Below are positions 1-6,693 of a stretch of DNA of 10,416 nt, piece after piece (the first letter of the stretch is position 1; each line of letters begins with the position of its first letter). Source of the DNA: Sulfurovum sp. (lineage in GTDB: Bacteria; Campylobacterota; Campylobacteria; Campylobacterales; Sulfurovaceae); contig WGDG01000125.1 in assembly GCA_015493425.1 (NCBI GenBank), forward strand, positions 1 to 10,416, written 5' to 3'. The notes beneath the pieces are model-generated. The model made no database searches and was not told where the DNA came from. It saw nothing but the letters and a program-made list of their open reading frames with translations. The translations under genes were made by a program, and so were the position numbers.

Positions 1-1853
1 ATATTGATGATGATAATGACGGTATTCCGGATGCAGTCGAATGGACTGTTTCTCATACAGGTTTAAGCGGGTTGTGGACCGATGAGGGTAATAATCTGGC
101 CACAGGTAATATCGGAACAACAAATATTGATTTCGATTCTGTTGCAGGGAACGGTTCAACAAACTGGACCTATAAGCCCAACGACCCAATCAACTCCAAT
201 GGCGGTCCTGATCTTTGGTCTAATCCTGATATTGTCAATGGAGCCAATGCGCTTTATTTTACATTTGAGAATGCTACCGTCGGTGATACTCGGACTTTAA
301 CCGTAACTTTTTCTCAACCCCAAACACATGTCGTGGCACATTTTGACCGTATAGGCGGATCGGATGGCTACAATGCAAACTCTATTGAATTAACGTTGAG
401 TAATAGTGATGTGACGCTTACCAGACTGTCTGGTAATGATCAATTTATTGCCGACAGCGGAAGTAAAAAAATCTACAGAGATACAACAACAAACCTTACG
501 GATCCTGAATCGACCAGTAACGCAGACAGCGCAGCCGCCGGAAGTGTGGCTTTTGAAAGTGCAACACCGTTTACACAGTTGACATTCGATGTCGCCTGGT
601 TGGGTTCAGATGGGTCTGATGCACTTGAAGTTATTTTCGAAGGCAATTTTTCAACAGCTGCTGATACGGATGGCGACGGCATTAACGATGATATAGATCT
701 TGACAGCGACAACGACGGTATTCCCGACAATGTTGAAGCTCAAGCTACAGCCGGGTATACAGCACCAACTGGAACCGATACCGATGGAGACGGGCTGGAT
801 GATGCTTATGACCCTGATGACGGCGGTACTGCCATTGTGCCTGCAGATACTGACGGAGACGGTCAGCCAGACACGCTCGACAGCGACAGCGATAACGATG
901 GCTACACAGACTGTGAAGAGGGAAATAACAATGCTCCGTCCAATGGCTGTCCGGTTACCAGTGTGGAAGCCAACGGCCTGGTATCGTGGGCAGGCGGCGG
1001 AACAGACTACAGTGATGTTAACGGTAACGTAGATGCACCAAGTACCGACCTCTTTAATGAAACGGGTGATACTACTGAGGTTGGCTACCGTGAATTCCTT
1101 TGCGGAAAAGCGCTGACCACACTGACTGCCAACCAGTGGAAGCTGATAAGTGTACCGTGCGATACGGGTTCAAATGATATTGTATCGCTCTTTGGTACCG
1201 ATTTGGGTACGTACGGCGATTCTGCAGACTGGGTCATGTACAAACAGGCCGGAGATGATAACTATGAAGTGAATGCATCACATAAAAATACCAATAAGAC
1301 AATGCTTGCGGGGAATGATACCCTTGAGCAGGGGAAAAGTTACTGGATCATTACGAATGCAGACCATACAGTAACCATTCCGAAAACATTGAACGGCCTT
1401 CTGCCGACATCCACAAAAAATGCAAATGATTCGACAATTGGTATCAACGATCCTGATTTCACAAAAGTGCATCAGACAACCATACCGGACAACTATGTCA
1501 GCCAGTCGGGTAATGACAAAAAGTACATGGCGGGCAATGTCTTCCCTTACGCCTTTAACCTCAGAGATCTCTACTTCTCTCATGGTTTAAGTGCAGGGAG
1601 CTATTATCCCATGGGAGACAGTAACAACGACAGTTATATCAAGAGTATTGTCTATACCCATGACAGTGCCGATACCTCCGGTGACAGTGTAGGCAACGGG
1701 GGCGGCTACATTGCCCTCGATCCTGCAACACCCGGATTCGATACCGGATCTATCCGTCCGATGGAAGGCTTTTTTATCAAGCTGTTCGGATCGACCAGCG
1801 ATCAGGCATCCAATGCCTTCGCGTTCCCGCTCAACCCGAGTAACAAGCTCTAA
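1..1853 (+). CDS. Secreted thrombospondin type 3 repeat protein, 3' part
   Basis: The reading frame is open from the left edge (first full codon at 3), so the start and any signal peptide lie outside the window and 617 residues are visible. The first codons read IDDDNDGIPDAVE, a thrombospondin type 3 (TSP3) calcium-binding repeat. A beta-rich stretch of about 190 residues follows (roughly 70-655), then a cluster of Asp-rich repeats (663-923), then a C-terminal domain from about 1095 with an NQWKLISVPCDTG segment. Four cysteines are visible, coded at 912, 948, 1101 and 1158. No PEP-CTERM, LPXTG or other sorting tail is seen; the protein ends in NPSNKL. TSP3 repeats bind calcium and usually belong to exported proteins, so an extracellular or surface role is likely, but the function is unknown. 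A TTG at 72 is not the start, because the TSP3 repeat lies upstream in the same frame. It is followed 8 bp later by a lipoprotein gene and probably shares its transcript. Confidence 0.85.
   Translation, partial: IDDDNDGIPDAVEWTVSHTGLSGLWTDEGNNLATGNIGTTNIDFDSVAGNGSTNWTYKPNDPINSNGGPDLWSNPDIVNGANALYFTFENATVGDTRTLTVTFSQPQTHVVAHFDRIGGSDGYNANSIELTLSNSDVTLTRLSGNDQFIADSGSKKIYRDTTTNLTDPESTSNADSAAAGSVAFESATPFTQLTFDVAWLGSDGSDALEVIFEGNFSTAADTDGDGINDDIDLDSDNDGIPDNVEAQATAGYTAPTGTDTDGDGLDDAYDPDDGGTAIVPADTDGDGQPDTLDSDSDNDGYTDCEEGNNNAPSNGCPVTSVEANGLVSWAGGGTDYSDVNGNVDAPSTDLFNETGDTTEVGYREFLCGKALTTLTANQWKLISVPCDTGSNDIVSLFGTDLGTYGDSADWVMYKQAGDDNYEVNASHKNTNKTMLAGNDTLEQGKSYWIITNADHTVTIPKTLNGLLPTSTKNANDSTIGINDPDFTKVHQTTIPDNYVSQSGNDKKYMAGNVFPYAFNLRDLYFSHGLSAGSYYPMGDSNNDSYIKSIVYTHDSADTSGDSVGNGGGYIALDPATPGFDTGSIRPMEGFFIKLFGSTSDQASNAFAFPLNPSNKL
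663..923 (+). repeat. TSP3-type Asp-rich repeat cluster
   Basis: Three in-frame units of the DTDGDGxxD type occur at 663-740, 777-824 and 846-923. The first and third are double units, adding LDSDNDGIPD and SDSDNDGYTD. A further unit lies at the left edge (6-41, DDDNDGIPDAVE). The regularly spaced Asp residues are the calcium ligands in this family. The spacing and intervening sequence differ, so these are diverged protein repeats rather than exact DNA repeats. Confidence 0.85.
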
Positions 1854-1861
1854 GGAGAGAG

Positions 1862-2653
1862 ATGATGAATAAATATATGAATGTACTGTTAAGTATCATA
1901 GCAGCCGGTGTACTTTCGGGTTGTCAGTCAGGTGTCGAAAACAGTGGTGGCAACGCTGCGGCGGGTAGTAACGGAAGTACTGCGTCTACAGGCTCCTCAA
2001 CGGGAGGAAGCGGATCTGGAAGCCAGACAACGCTAACCAAAGAGGGATGGTATATGCGTACAACCGTAAAAGCAACCACTGCTGACGGGAAAGTATATGA
2101 ACATAAAACAGCCGGAGTGTTTGGTGAACTTGCAGACAGTGAAGGCGGAAAGGACAGGCATGACATCCCGTCTATGGGAAGTGCCAAGCTGTACGTGTTG
2201 TTCACACCGGATTGGGAAGCGGGGAGTACCACCTATTTCTCCGACTATCATCGCTATAAAGACAGTGACCCGCGTGTATGGACATTTCAGGTTGTCAGTC
2301 CGTTGAGCGATGCGGCATTGACTTTCAATGTAGACGGTGTGTTTGATGTGTATAAAAAAGCGGGAGAGCCGTATGTTGAACGTCCTTCCTCTGATGAAAG
2401 TTTAAAAAATGCATTGCATTTGGTTGACCTTGACAACCAGAGAGTCTACACCTACGATGAGTTAGCCAATGCCAATTTGGCAATGGATGGGAAAACTGCC
2501 CGCTCTTTCAGATGGGTGATCGGTCCGGTCAGCGATCAAGATATGGAACTGCCGCTCAAGCTGCAAGCCGCAGAAAGCAAAACAGCCCTGCAGGCGGCTT
2601 CTGTTGAACAACCTCTCAAAAGCCAAAACGGTTTTGGACTGCCGCCGGAGTGA
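1862..2653 (+). CDS. Lipoprotein with Gly/Ser-rich linker, function unknown
   Basis: A 263-residue protein starting with a lipoprotein signal peptide: hydrophobic core at residues 8-17 and lipobox LSGC with Cys21 as the lipidated residue. Gln follows the Cys, so there is no inner-membrane Asp retention signal and the outer membrane is the likely destination. Residues 24-57 are a low-complexity Gly/Ser/Asn/Thr linker, which would hold the folded part away from the membrane. Residues 60-235 look beta-rich (for example WTFQVVSPL, ALTFNVDGVFDVY); I do not recognise the family. The Shine-Dalgarno AAGGAGAG at 1852-1859 precedes two adjacent ATGs, at 1862 and 1865; it suits either. The gene sits 8 bp after the TSP3 protein gene, so the two are probably expressed together and may act together at the cell surface, which is inference. 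Confidence 0.85.
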   Translation: MMNKYMNVLLSIIAAGVLSGCQSGVENSGGNAAAGSNGSTASTGSSTGGSGSGSQTTLTKEGWYMRTTVKATTADGKVYEHKTAGVFGELADSEGGKDRHDIPSMGSAKLYVLFTPDWEAGSTTYFSDYHRYKDSDPRVWTFQVVSPLSDAALTFNVDGVFDVYKKAGEPYVERPSSDESLKNALHLVDLDNQRVYTYDELANANLAMDGKTARSFRWVIGPVSDQDMELPLKLQAAESKTALQAASVEQPLKSQNGFGLPPE

Positions 2654-2731
2654 TCGCTCCGGCTCGATCGTTGTGCAGATGAATGAAATAACTTCTGCCA
2701 AAGAATAGGTTACTTTTGTACTCTCTGGTAT

Positions 2732-2761
2732 TTCACCGCTAAATCTGACTTATGGTATACT
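2732..2761 (+). promoter_or_regulatory. Putative extended -10 promoter for the dsb-like/pqqD-like/rsmG operon
   Basis: TATACT at 2756-2761 is preceded by TGG, giving an extended -10 element (TGn-TATACT). A weak -35 candidate, TTCACC, lies at 2732-2737 with an 18 bp spacer. Transcription would begin near 2768, about 25 nt before the ATG at 2793. It lies in the longest gap of the window (2654-2792, 139 bp), in which I see no other gene. A strong -10 with a poor -35 is usual for Campylobacterota sigma-70 promoters. Confidence 0.55.
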
Positions 2762-2792
2762 CCTTTAACATAAAATGTAAGGAAAATACGCG

Positions 2793-3548
2793 ATGAAATC
2801 TCTTTCAATACTGATGATTGCTGTGTATGCCATGGTTGTCTCCCTCCATGCCGCAGAACCTATTACCGACAAGACAACGCTTCAGAAACTTAAACAATAC
2901 AACAAAGTCTTACAAAATCCTGTACTCACTATTACCGGAGCCATTGAAAAGCCTGACAGTTATATATTGCGTTTGGAGGCAAACGACGGGCATGGCGGCG
3001 TCCAGAAGCTTATTGCATTTTTAATGAAAAAAAGCGGAGCCCTCTATATCGGTTCGGGGTATGACAAAAACGGGAATGAAATGGTTTTCCCTACCGATAC
3101 AAAGCTGATAAAGAAGGGGGTGGCGTTCAGTTATGGTCATGGTCCCAAAGAGATTTACCTTTTTACCGATCCGGAGTGCCCCTACTGTGGCCGGTTTGCA
3201 AAAACGTCAGCAGGAAAACTGGATGATTATACGGTACATGTTGTCCTGTTCCCGCTCTCGTTTCACAAAAAAGCACCTGCGATGGTTGAATGGATCATGC
3301 AGGGACGCAATGATGCTGAGAGAAAAGCACGGTATGACAAGATTATGCTGCACGGGTCAACCCAATACCGGTCACTCGTGAAAAATGGAAACAAACCTTT
3401 TGTCTATTCCCTAAAAACAGAGAAACAGATGAAAGCATCGAGAAAAGCGGCAGCAGAACTCAATTTGCGGGGTACACCGGCCATCTATGATGCCAATTTC
3501 AAGCCTTTGTCTCAAAATCAGCTCTTGAAGGATGCGAAACAGCAATGA
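2793..3548 (+). CDS. Periplasmic DsbC/DsbG-like thiol-disulfide protein
   Basis: A 251-residue exported thioredoxin-fold protein. Residues 1-20 form a Sec signal peptide with likely cleavage near SLHA-A. The active site is CPYC (Cys129-Cys132), in the segment IYLFTDPECPYCGRF, and the cis-proline loop is GTPAIYD (Pro229). The order of N-terminal domain of about 100 residues, then a thioredoxin fold with a helical insert, fits DsbC/DsbG-type isomerases and the related Helicobacter-type DsbK proteins. The likely role is oxidation or isomerisation of disulfides in exported proteins; which of these cannot be told from sequence alone. AAGGAAA at 2779-2785 serves as the Shine-Dalgarno. The TGA stop overlaps the ATG of the next gene (ATGA, 3545-3548), which suggests translational coupling. 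Confidence 0.85.
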   Translation: MKSLSILMIAVYAMVVSLHAAEPITDKTTLQKLKQYNKVLQNPVLTITGAIEKPDSYILRLEANDGHGGVQKLIAFLMKKSGALYIGSGYDKNGNEMVFPTDTKLIKKGVAFSYGHGPKEIYLFTDPECPYCGRFAKTSAGKLDDYTVHVVLFPLSFHKKAPAMVEWIMQGRNDAERKARYDKIMLHGSTQYRSLVKNGNKPFVYSLKTEKQMKASRKAAAELNLRGTPAIYDANFKPLSQNQLLKDAKQQ

Positions 3549-3832
3549 AGCTGACACAACAAGTGAAATTTGCCGACAGTGTGTTTGCCCAGGAAGTAGA
3601 CGGCGAGATGGTCTTGCTTGACATGAACTCGGAAAACTACTTTGGACTCGATGAAGTGGGAAGTTCCATCTGGCAGGCGATTGAAGCCGAAGAGGGTATG
3701 CTTGAGCGTGTACTGGAAGTGCTGCTCGAAGAGTATGATGTGGAAGAATCTGTACTCAAGCACGATTTGCTGGTCTTTGTGGACAAACTGGCCGAGAGCG
3801 GGCTGGTAGAAGTACGGAATGAGGCAGAGTAA
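3545..3832 (+). CDS. PqqD-family protein (stand-alone RRE-like domain)
   Basis: A 95-residue acidic protein with the PqqD-family pattern: a beta-stranded N-terminus (VDGEMVLLDMNSENYFGL, residues 18-35), the conserved turn and helix GSSIWQAIE (39-47), then two helices ending in FVDKLAESGLVEV (78-90). PqqD domains are winged-helix RiPP recognition elements: they bind the leader of a precursor peptide and present it to a modifying enzyme such as a radical SAM protein. No precursor peptide, radical SAM enzyme, cyclase or transporter is visible nearby, so a RiPP role is unproven here; many stand-alone PqqD-like proteins have unknown roles. It starts inside the stop of the DsbC-like gene and ends directly against rsmG (TAA at 3830-3832, ATG at 3833). 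Confidence 0.75.
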   Translation: MKLTQQVKFADSVFAQEVDGEMVLLDMNSENYFGLDEVGSSIWQAIEAEEGMLERVLEVLLEEYDVEESVLKHDLLVFVDKLAESGLVEVRNEAE

Positions 3833-4426
3833 ATGACAGGGTTAAAGCCATATTTGGCAGCAGAAGGCATCGAAATTCCTGATGTAATCACGGAAAAACT
3901 GGAGCGGTTCGCTGCCCTGCTGCATGAGTGGAACGGGGTACACAACCTCACAGGTGCAAAGAGCATAGAAGCGATCTATGCCAATATTGTCGATTCACTC
4001 TATCCGTTAACTTTTATAGCAATGCCCAAAACACTGCTTGATGTGGGTACCGGTGCAGGGTTTCCTGGACTGGTGCTGGCTATGGCACTGCCTGAAAGTG
4101 AAGTTGTGCTTGCCGAGCCTCTGAAGAAACGGGTGGCGTTTTTGAAGTACGCCTGTATCGATGTGGGGATCCCCAATGTCAAAGTAGAAGCGAAGCGGGT
4201 TGAACAAGTAGTACATGCACCGTTTGATCTGATCAGTTCACGGGCGGTGACCAATACGGCGTTGTTACTGAAACTGACCCAAAAGGTAAGCAACGCCGAC
4301 ACACGGTATCTTTTCTATAAAGGATCGCGGGTTTTCGATGAGATCGGGGATGTGCAACATCAGTTAGATTATGATATAGTACAAAAACATCAACGAAATT
4401 ATCTTTACATCAAGGGTCGTACATGA
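3833..4426 (+). CDS. rsmG: 16S rRNA (guanine527-N7)-methyltransferase RsmG
   Basis: RsmG (GidB) uses S-adenosylmethionine to methylate N7 of G527 in the 530 loop of 16S rRNA; its loss gives low-level streptomycin resistance in other bacteria. The family signature is complete: WNGVHNLTG (residues 33-41), NIVDSLYP (51-58), the SAM-binding loop LLDVGTGAGFPGL (68-80), ISSRAV (134-139) and a late YLFYKGS (159-165). At 197 residues it is close to the usual length of about 200. The ATG immediately follows the stop of the PqqD-like gene, and its own stop overlaps the next start (ATGA at 4423-4426), so translation is probably coupled on both sides. It is not next to gidA/mnmG, unlike the arrangement in many bacteria. 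Confidence 0.95.
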   Translation: MTGLKPYLAAEGIEIPDVITEKLERFAALLHEWNGVHNLTGAKSIEAIYANIVDSLYPLTFIAMPKTLLDVGTGAGFPGLVLAMALPESEVVLAEPLKKRVAFLKYACIDVGIPNVKVEAKRVEQVVHAPFDLISSRAVTNTALLLKLTQKVSNADTRYLFYKGSRVFDEIGDVQHQLDYDIVQKHQRNYLYIKGRT

Positions 4427-4641
4427 TCTTAAAGCTGATCGTCTTTGCCGCCATCGGTATTTTTATCTACAAACTGATGGGTGGGAAACTGCCGACTGTT
4501 TCCAAAAAAAACAGTAAACCAAACAAAACAAAAGAGCCTGATGGTGATACACTGGTAGAGTGCAGCCAATGCGGTACCTATGTCAGCATCAAAGAGGCGA
4601 CACTGATCAACGGCAAGTACTATTGTGATGAATGTGTATAG
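4423..4641 (+). CDS. Small membrane-anchored zinc-ribbon-like protein (PP0621-like)
   Basis: A 72-residue protein with one N-terminal membrane segment (ILKLIVFAAIGIFIYKLM, residues 2-19), a basic Lys/Asn-rich linker (22-38) and a C-terminal knuckle with Cys47, Cys50, Cys68 and Cys71 in a CSQC...YYCDECV pattern, suited to binding one zinc ion. This layout matches the small PP0621-type conserved proteins of unknown function. The ATG overlaps the rsmG stop by four bases. The zinc-binding part should face the cytoplasm if the positive linker follows the positive-inside rule. Confidence 0.75.
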   Translation: MILKLIVFAAIGIFIYKLMGGKLPTVSKKNSKPNKTKEPDGDTLVECSQCGTYVSIKEATLINGKYYCDECV

Positions 4642-4653
4642 AAGGAGAGCAGA

Positions 4654-5034
4654 ATGATACTGATAGGACATCCATGGATAGAGAGCCCGGAGTTTTGCAG
4701 GGTATATTCCAAAGAAGATATTGAAAAGAGCAGACCCGATCAGGTTGTGCTGCTTGAGCCGCTTGTCGATTCCCATGTACTTGCACAACACTGCCGAAAT
4801 AATGAAATTGCCTATGCTGTGGTGGTCAATTCTCTCGATGATGCCATCTATGCCAACGCACTGGGGGCAGGGTATATGATTTGCGATGAAGATACGGCAC
4901 TGGTTATTCAGCCTATTGCAGAAAATTATCTGTTCGACACCAAAGTGCTGGTACTCATTCACAGTGAAAAAGAGATTGCCAAGATCGCACGCGGGGGCAT
5001 TGACGGTGTTATTTTTGCAGGGGCGATCTGCTAA
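4654..5034 (+). CDS. Conserved-looking cytoplasmic protein, unknown function
   Basis: A 126-residue protein that I do not recognise. It has a strong Shine-Dalgarno, AAGGAG at 4642-4647, six bases before the ATG, and base composition like its neighbours, so it is very likely a real gene. There is no signal peptide or membrane segment. The sequence reads as repeated beta-alpha units: VVLLEPL, AYAVVVNSLDDAIYANALGAGYMIC, VLVLIHSEKEIAKIARGGIDGVIFAG. The last unit resembles the end of a TIM-barrel-like or Rossmann-like half, with ARGGIDGVIF where such folds often place a phosphate-binding loop. This is only a fold impression; no catalytic motif is identified. It sits 12 bp after the zinc-ribbon-like gene and just ahead of the rhomboid gene, in the same operon. 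Confidence 0.7.
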   Translation: MILIGHPWIESPEFCRVYSKEDIEKSRPDQVVLLEPLVDSHVLAQHCRNNEIAYAVVVNSLDDAIYANALGAGYMICDEDTALVIQPIAENYLFDTKVLVLIHSEKEIAKIARGGIDGVIFAGAIC

Positions 5035-5039
5035 GCTTG

Positions 5040-5717
5040 ATGCAGGAATTCCGCCGTTTTCCGCTTACCTACGGGCTTATTGGGCTGTGTACGGCAGCCT
5101 ATCTGCTGAGTGCGCTTGTGAGTGGGACTTTTATTGAGATTGATCTTCGTGCTCTTGTCGCAATAGGAGCACTTTACGGCCCTTTGACAGTACTCCATGG
5201 CGAGTGGTGGCGGTTGCTCAGTGCCATGTTCCTTCATGGGGGCATGACGCATCTGCTGATGAACATGGTTTCTCTTTATATTGTAGGCCGAGGTGTAGAG
5301 CTTTACTTCACGAAAACAGCCTATCTGTCTATATACCTCTTTTCCGGTATCATTGGAGGACTTGTCTCCTCAGCCATACATCCGCTTAGTGTCGGGGTAG
5401 GCGCGTCCGGGGCGATATTTGGTATCTTTGGTGCACTTGCGGGATTTTTCATTGTCCACCGAAAAGTCCTTGCCGAACACAGCCGTATGTTCATGAAAGA
5501 TTTTGCCGTCATACTCGGATTGAACTTTTTACTTGGTATGAGTGTTGCCTCTATCGATATGAGTGCGCATATTGCAGGCCTGCTTACAGGCCTGGTCGGC
5601 GGCATTCTTCTCTCCCGAAAGCCGCAACATCTTTGGGGGTATATACTGTTGATGGGCTTTGTCACTGTAGCGATGATCTACATATTGCCTTCCTACTATG
5701 CCACGATTACTTTGTAG
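5040..5717 (+). CDS. Rhomboid family intramembrane serine protease
   Basis: A 225-residue polytopic membrane protein with about six or seven hydrophobic segments and the full rhomboid signature: WWRLLSAMFLHGG (residues 56-68), HLLMNM with His71 and Asn75 of the oxyanion region, the nucleophile Ser123 in GASGAIFG (121-128), and the partner His177 in AHIAGLLTG (176-184). It should cut transmembrane segments of other proteins within the lipid bilayer; the substrate is unknown. A TTG at 5037 directly precedes the ATG at 5040. I chose the ATG, because the only purine-rich stretch, AGGGG at 5019-5023, is far from either. The gene starts 5 bp after the 126-residue gene and its 3' end overlaps the next gene by 20 bp. 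Confidence 0.92.
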   Translation: MQEFRRFPLTYGLIGLCTAAYLLSALVSGTFIEIDLRALVAIGALYGPLTVLHGEWWRLLSAMFLHGGMTHLLMNMVSLYIVGRGVELYFTKTAYLSIYLFSGIIGGLVSSAIHPLSVGVGASGAIFGIFGALAGFFIVHRKVLAEHSRMFMKDFAVILGLNFLLGMSVASIDMSAHIAGLLTGLVGGILLSRKPQHLWGYILLMGFVTVAMIYILPSYYATITL

Positions 5718-6231
5718 CGCAGTCATTGCATTACTCCTGTTGTCGGGGTGCGTATCCGTACCCAAACCGAAGGAGAAGACGGATGTCGCACACTTGATGC
5801 AGCTGCTTTTGTCTGTGAATAATGAGGCACCCAAAGAGGAAGCGAAAAAACTGGCGGAAGATCTCATACAGACATCGGCGGGACTTGAAAAGGCATTTGG
5901 GCGTGAAGGCAACCCCTACTGGCACAACTTTCTGGTCAATGTGGGCGTGAAGCAAAAGGGGCTTTGCTACCACTACAGTGACGGTCTTTACCGTCATCTT
6001 ACAGCAGAGCACCGTTACCCGCACTTTGCGTTTCATCTGGTGGGTGCCCATATTGGGGAGTATTGGCGGGAGCACAATGCACTGGCGGTAAGTGCGCCGG
6101 GTGAACCGGTACTTGACGGCATTGTCGTTGATCCGTGGCGATGTACAGGAACTGTATATGCGGCAAAGATTGCAGAAGACAAAGCGTACCGATGGCGGCA
6201 TAGACCTGAAAGGGAATACAGGAAACCATAA
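5698..6231 (+). CDS. Lipoprotein with possible Cys-His-Asp (transglutaminase-like) triad
   Basis: A 177-residue lipoprotein: short positive N-terminus, hydrophobic core (residues 7-15), lipobox LSGC with Cys18, followed by Val, so outer membrane is likely. The mature part contains KGLCYHYSDGLYRHL (Cys90), EYWREHNALAV (His126) and DGIVVDPWR (Asp145). The order Cys at a helix start, His before a strand, and Asp-Pro after a strand is that of transglutaminase-core and papain-like hydrolases, so a peptidase or amidase acting in the periplasm is possible. I inferred this from the motif pattern; I do not recall a named family. It starts within the rhomboid gene (20 bp overlap, different frame) with only a weak Shine-Dalgarno, so translation is probably coupled to the gene before. 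Confidence 0.8.
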   Translation: MPRLLCSAVIALLLLSGCVSVPKPKEKTDVAHLMQLLLSVNNEAPKEEAKKLAEDLIQTSAGLEKAFGREGNPYWHNFLVNVGVKQKGLCYHYSDGLYRHLTAEHRYPHFAFHLVGAHIGEYWREHNALAVSAPGEPVLDGIVVDPWRCTGTVYAAKIAEDKAYRWRHRPEREYRKP

Positions 6232-6239
6232 AGGAGAGG
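6231..6239 (+). promoter_or_regulatory. Shine-Dalgarno deciding the start at 6242
   Basis: AAGGAGAGG directly follows the TAA of the lipoprotein gene and lies two to eight bases before ATG codons at 6242 and 6245. It shows that the open frame reaching back to 6092 is not used from there: that upstream part would lie wholly inside the lipoprotein gene. Confidence 0.75.
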
Positions 6240-6241
6240 GA

Positions 6242-6688
6242 ATGATGAATGATGACGACCGTGCGATGATGATGCTTGAGAAGGGGATTTATGAAGCCCA
6301 GGAAATGCTGGAGAAAGAACAGCGGTTTAGACCTTTTGCACTGATCCGCTATGAAGACGGAGAGATCGAACGGCTGGCAAACGATATTGAAAACCCCAAA
6401 GATGCTTACAGAGCACTTTATGAGGAGATCAAACTTTGCGTAGAGGCACGGCCGGCAGATATTGTCGTGCTTCTGGCTGATACAACGATGCCTTCTGAAC
6501 TTGGAGAAGAGGGTATTGAAAGTGCGATCCGTGTCCATCTTGAGGAGCGCTCACAGCAGCATAAAAAGATAGCGGGCAGGTTTATCTATGTTCCGTATCA
6601 GTTACAGCGTCTGTCTGGAGAAGAAAGCGTACAGGCAAAGCTCTTTGCACCAAGAGCAGTCAGTTTTCCCTCTGAGTTCTTTGCTTAA
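6242..6688 (+). CDS. Acidic cytoplasmic protein, unknown function
   Basis: A 148-residue protein that I do not recognise. The start at 6242 (or the adjacent ATG at 6245) is fixed by the Shine-Dalgarno at 6231-6239. The N-terminus is rich in Met, Asp and Glu and looks helical (residues 5-28). It is followed by an alpha/beta pattern: FRPFALIRYEDGEIERL (29-45), a helix NPKDAYRALYEEIKL (51-65), a strand ADIVVLLADT (72-81), and a helix ending in RVHLEERSQQ (97-106) before IAGRFIYVPYQL (110-121). No signal peptide, membrane segment or metal-binding motif is seen. It is the last gene of the + strand operon; only 5 bp separate it from the converging pabB, and I see no terminator hairpin there. Confidence 0.75.
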   Translation: MMNDDDRAMMMLEKGIYEAQEMLEKEQRFRPFALIRYEDGEIERLANDIENPKDAYRALYEEIKLCVEARPADIVVLLADTTMPSELGEEGIESAIRVHLEERSQQHKKIAGRFIYVPYQLQRLSGEESVQAKLFAPRAVSFPSEFFA

Positions 6689-6693
6689 GGTTC

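Noticed and set aside
663..923. CRISPR-like or tandem DNA repeat
   Set aside because: The repetition is at protein level (DTDGDG units) with diverged codons and unequal spacing, all in one reading frame.
72..1853. TTG at 72 as the start of the TSP3 protein
   Set aside because: The frame is open to the left edge and codes for a TSP3 repeat upstream of it, so the gene starts outside the window.
2644..2663. Hairpin GCCGGAG-TGATCG-CTCCGGC across the lipoprotein stop codon as a terminator
   Set aside because: A perfect 7 bp stem is present, but no T-run follows it (TCGATCG comes next), so intrinsic termination is not supported.
6092..6241. Upstream extension of the 148-residue gene to 6092
   Set aside because: This part lies inside the lipoprotein gene in another frame, and a strong Shine-Dalgarno places the start at 6242.
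5731..6538. Long minus-strand open frames (5731-6201 and 5999-6538)
   Set aside because: They lie antisense to the lipoprotein and the 148-residue gene, have improbable composition and no ribosome binding site.
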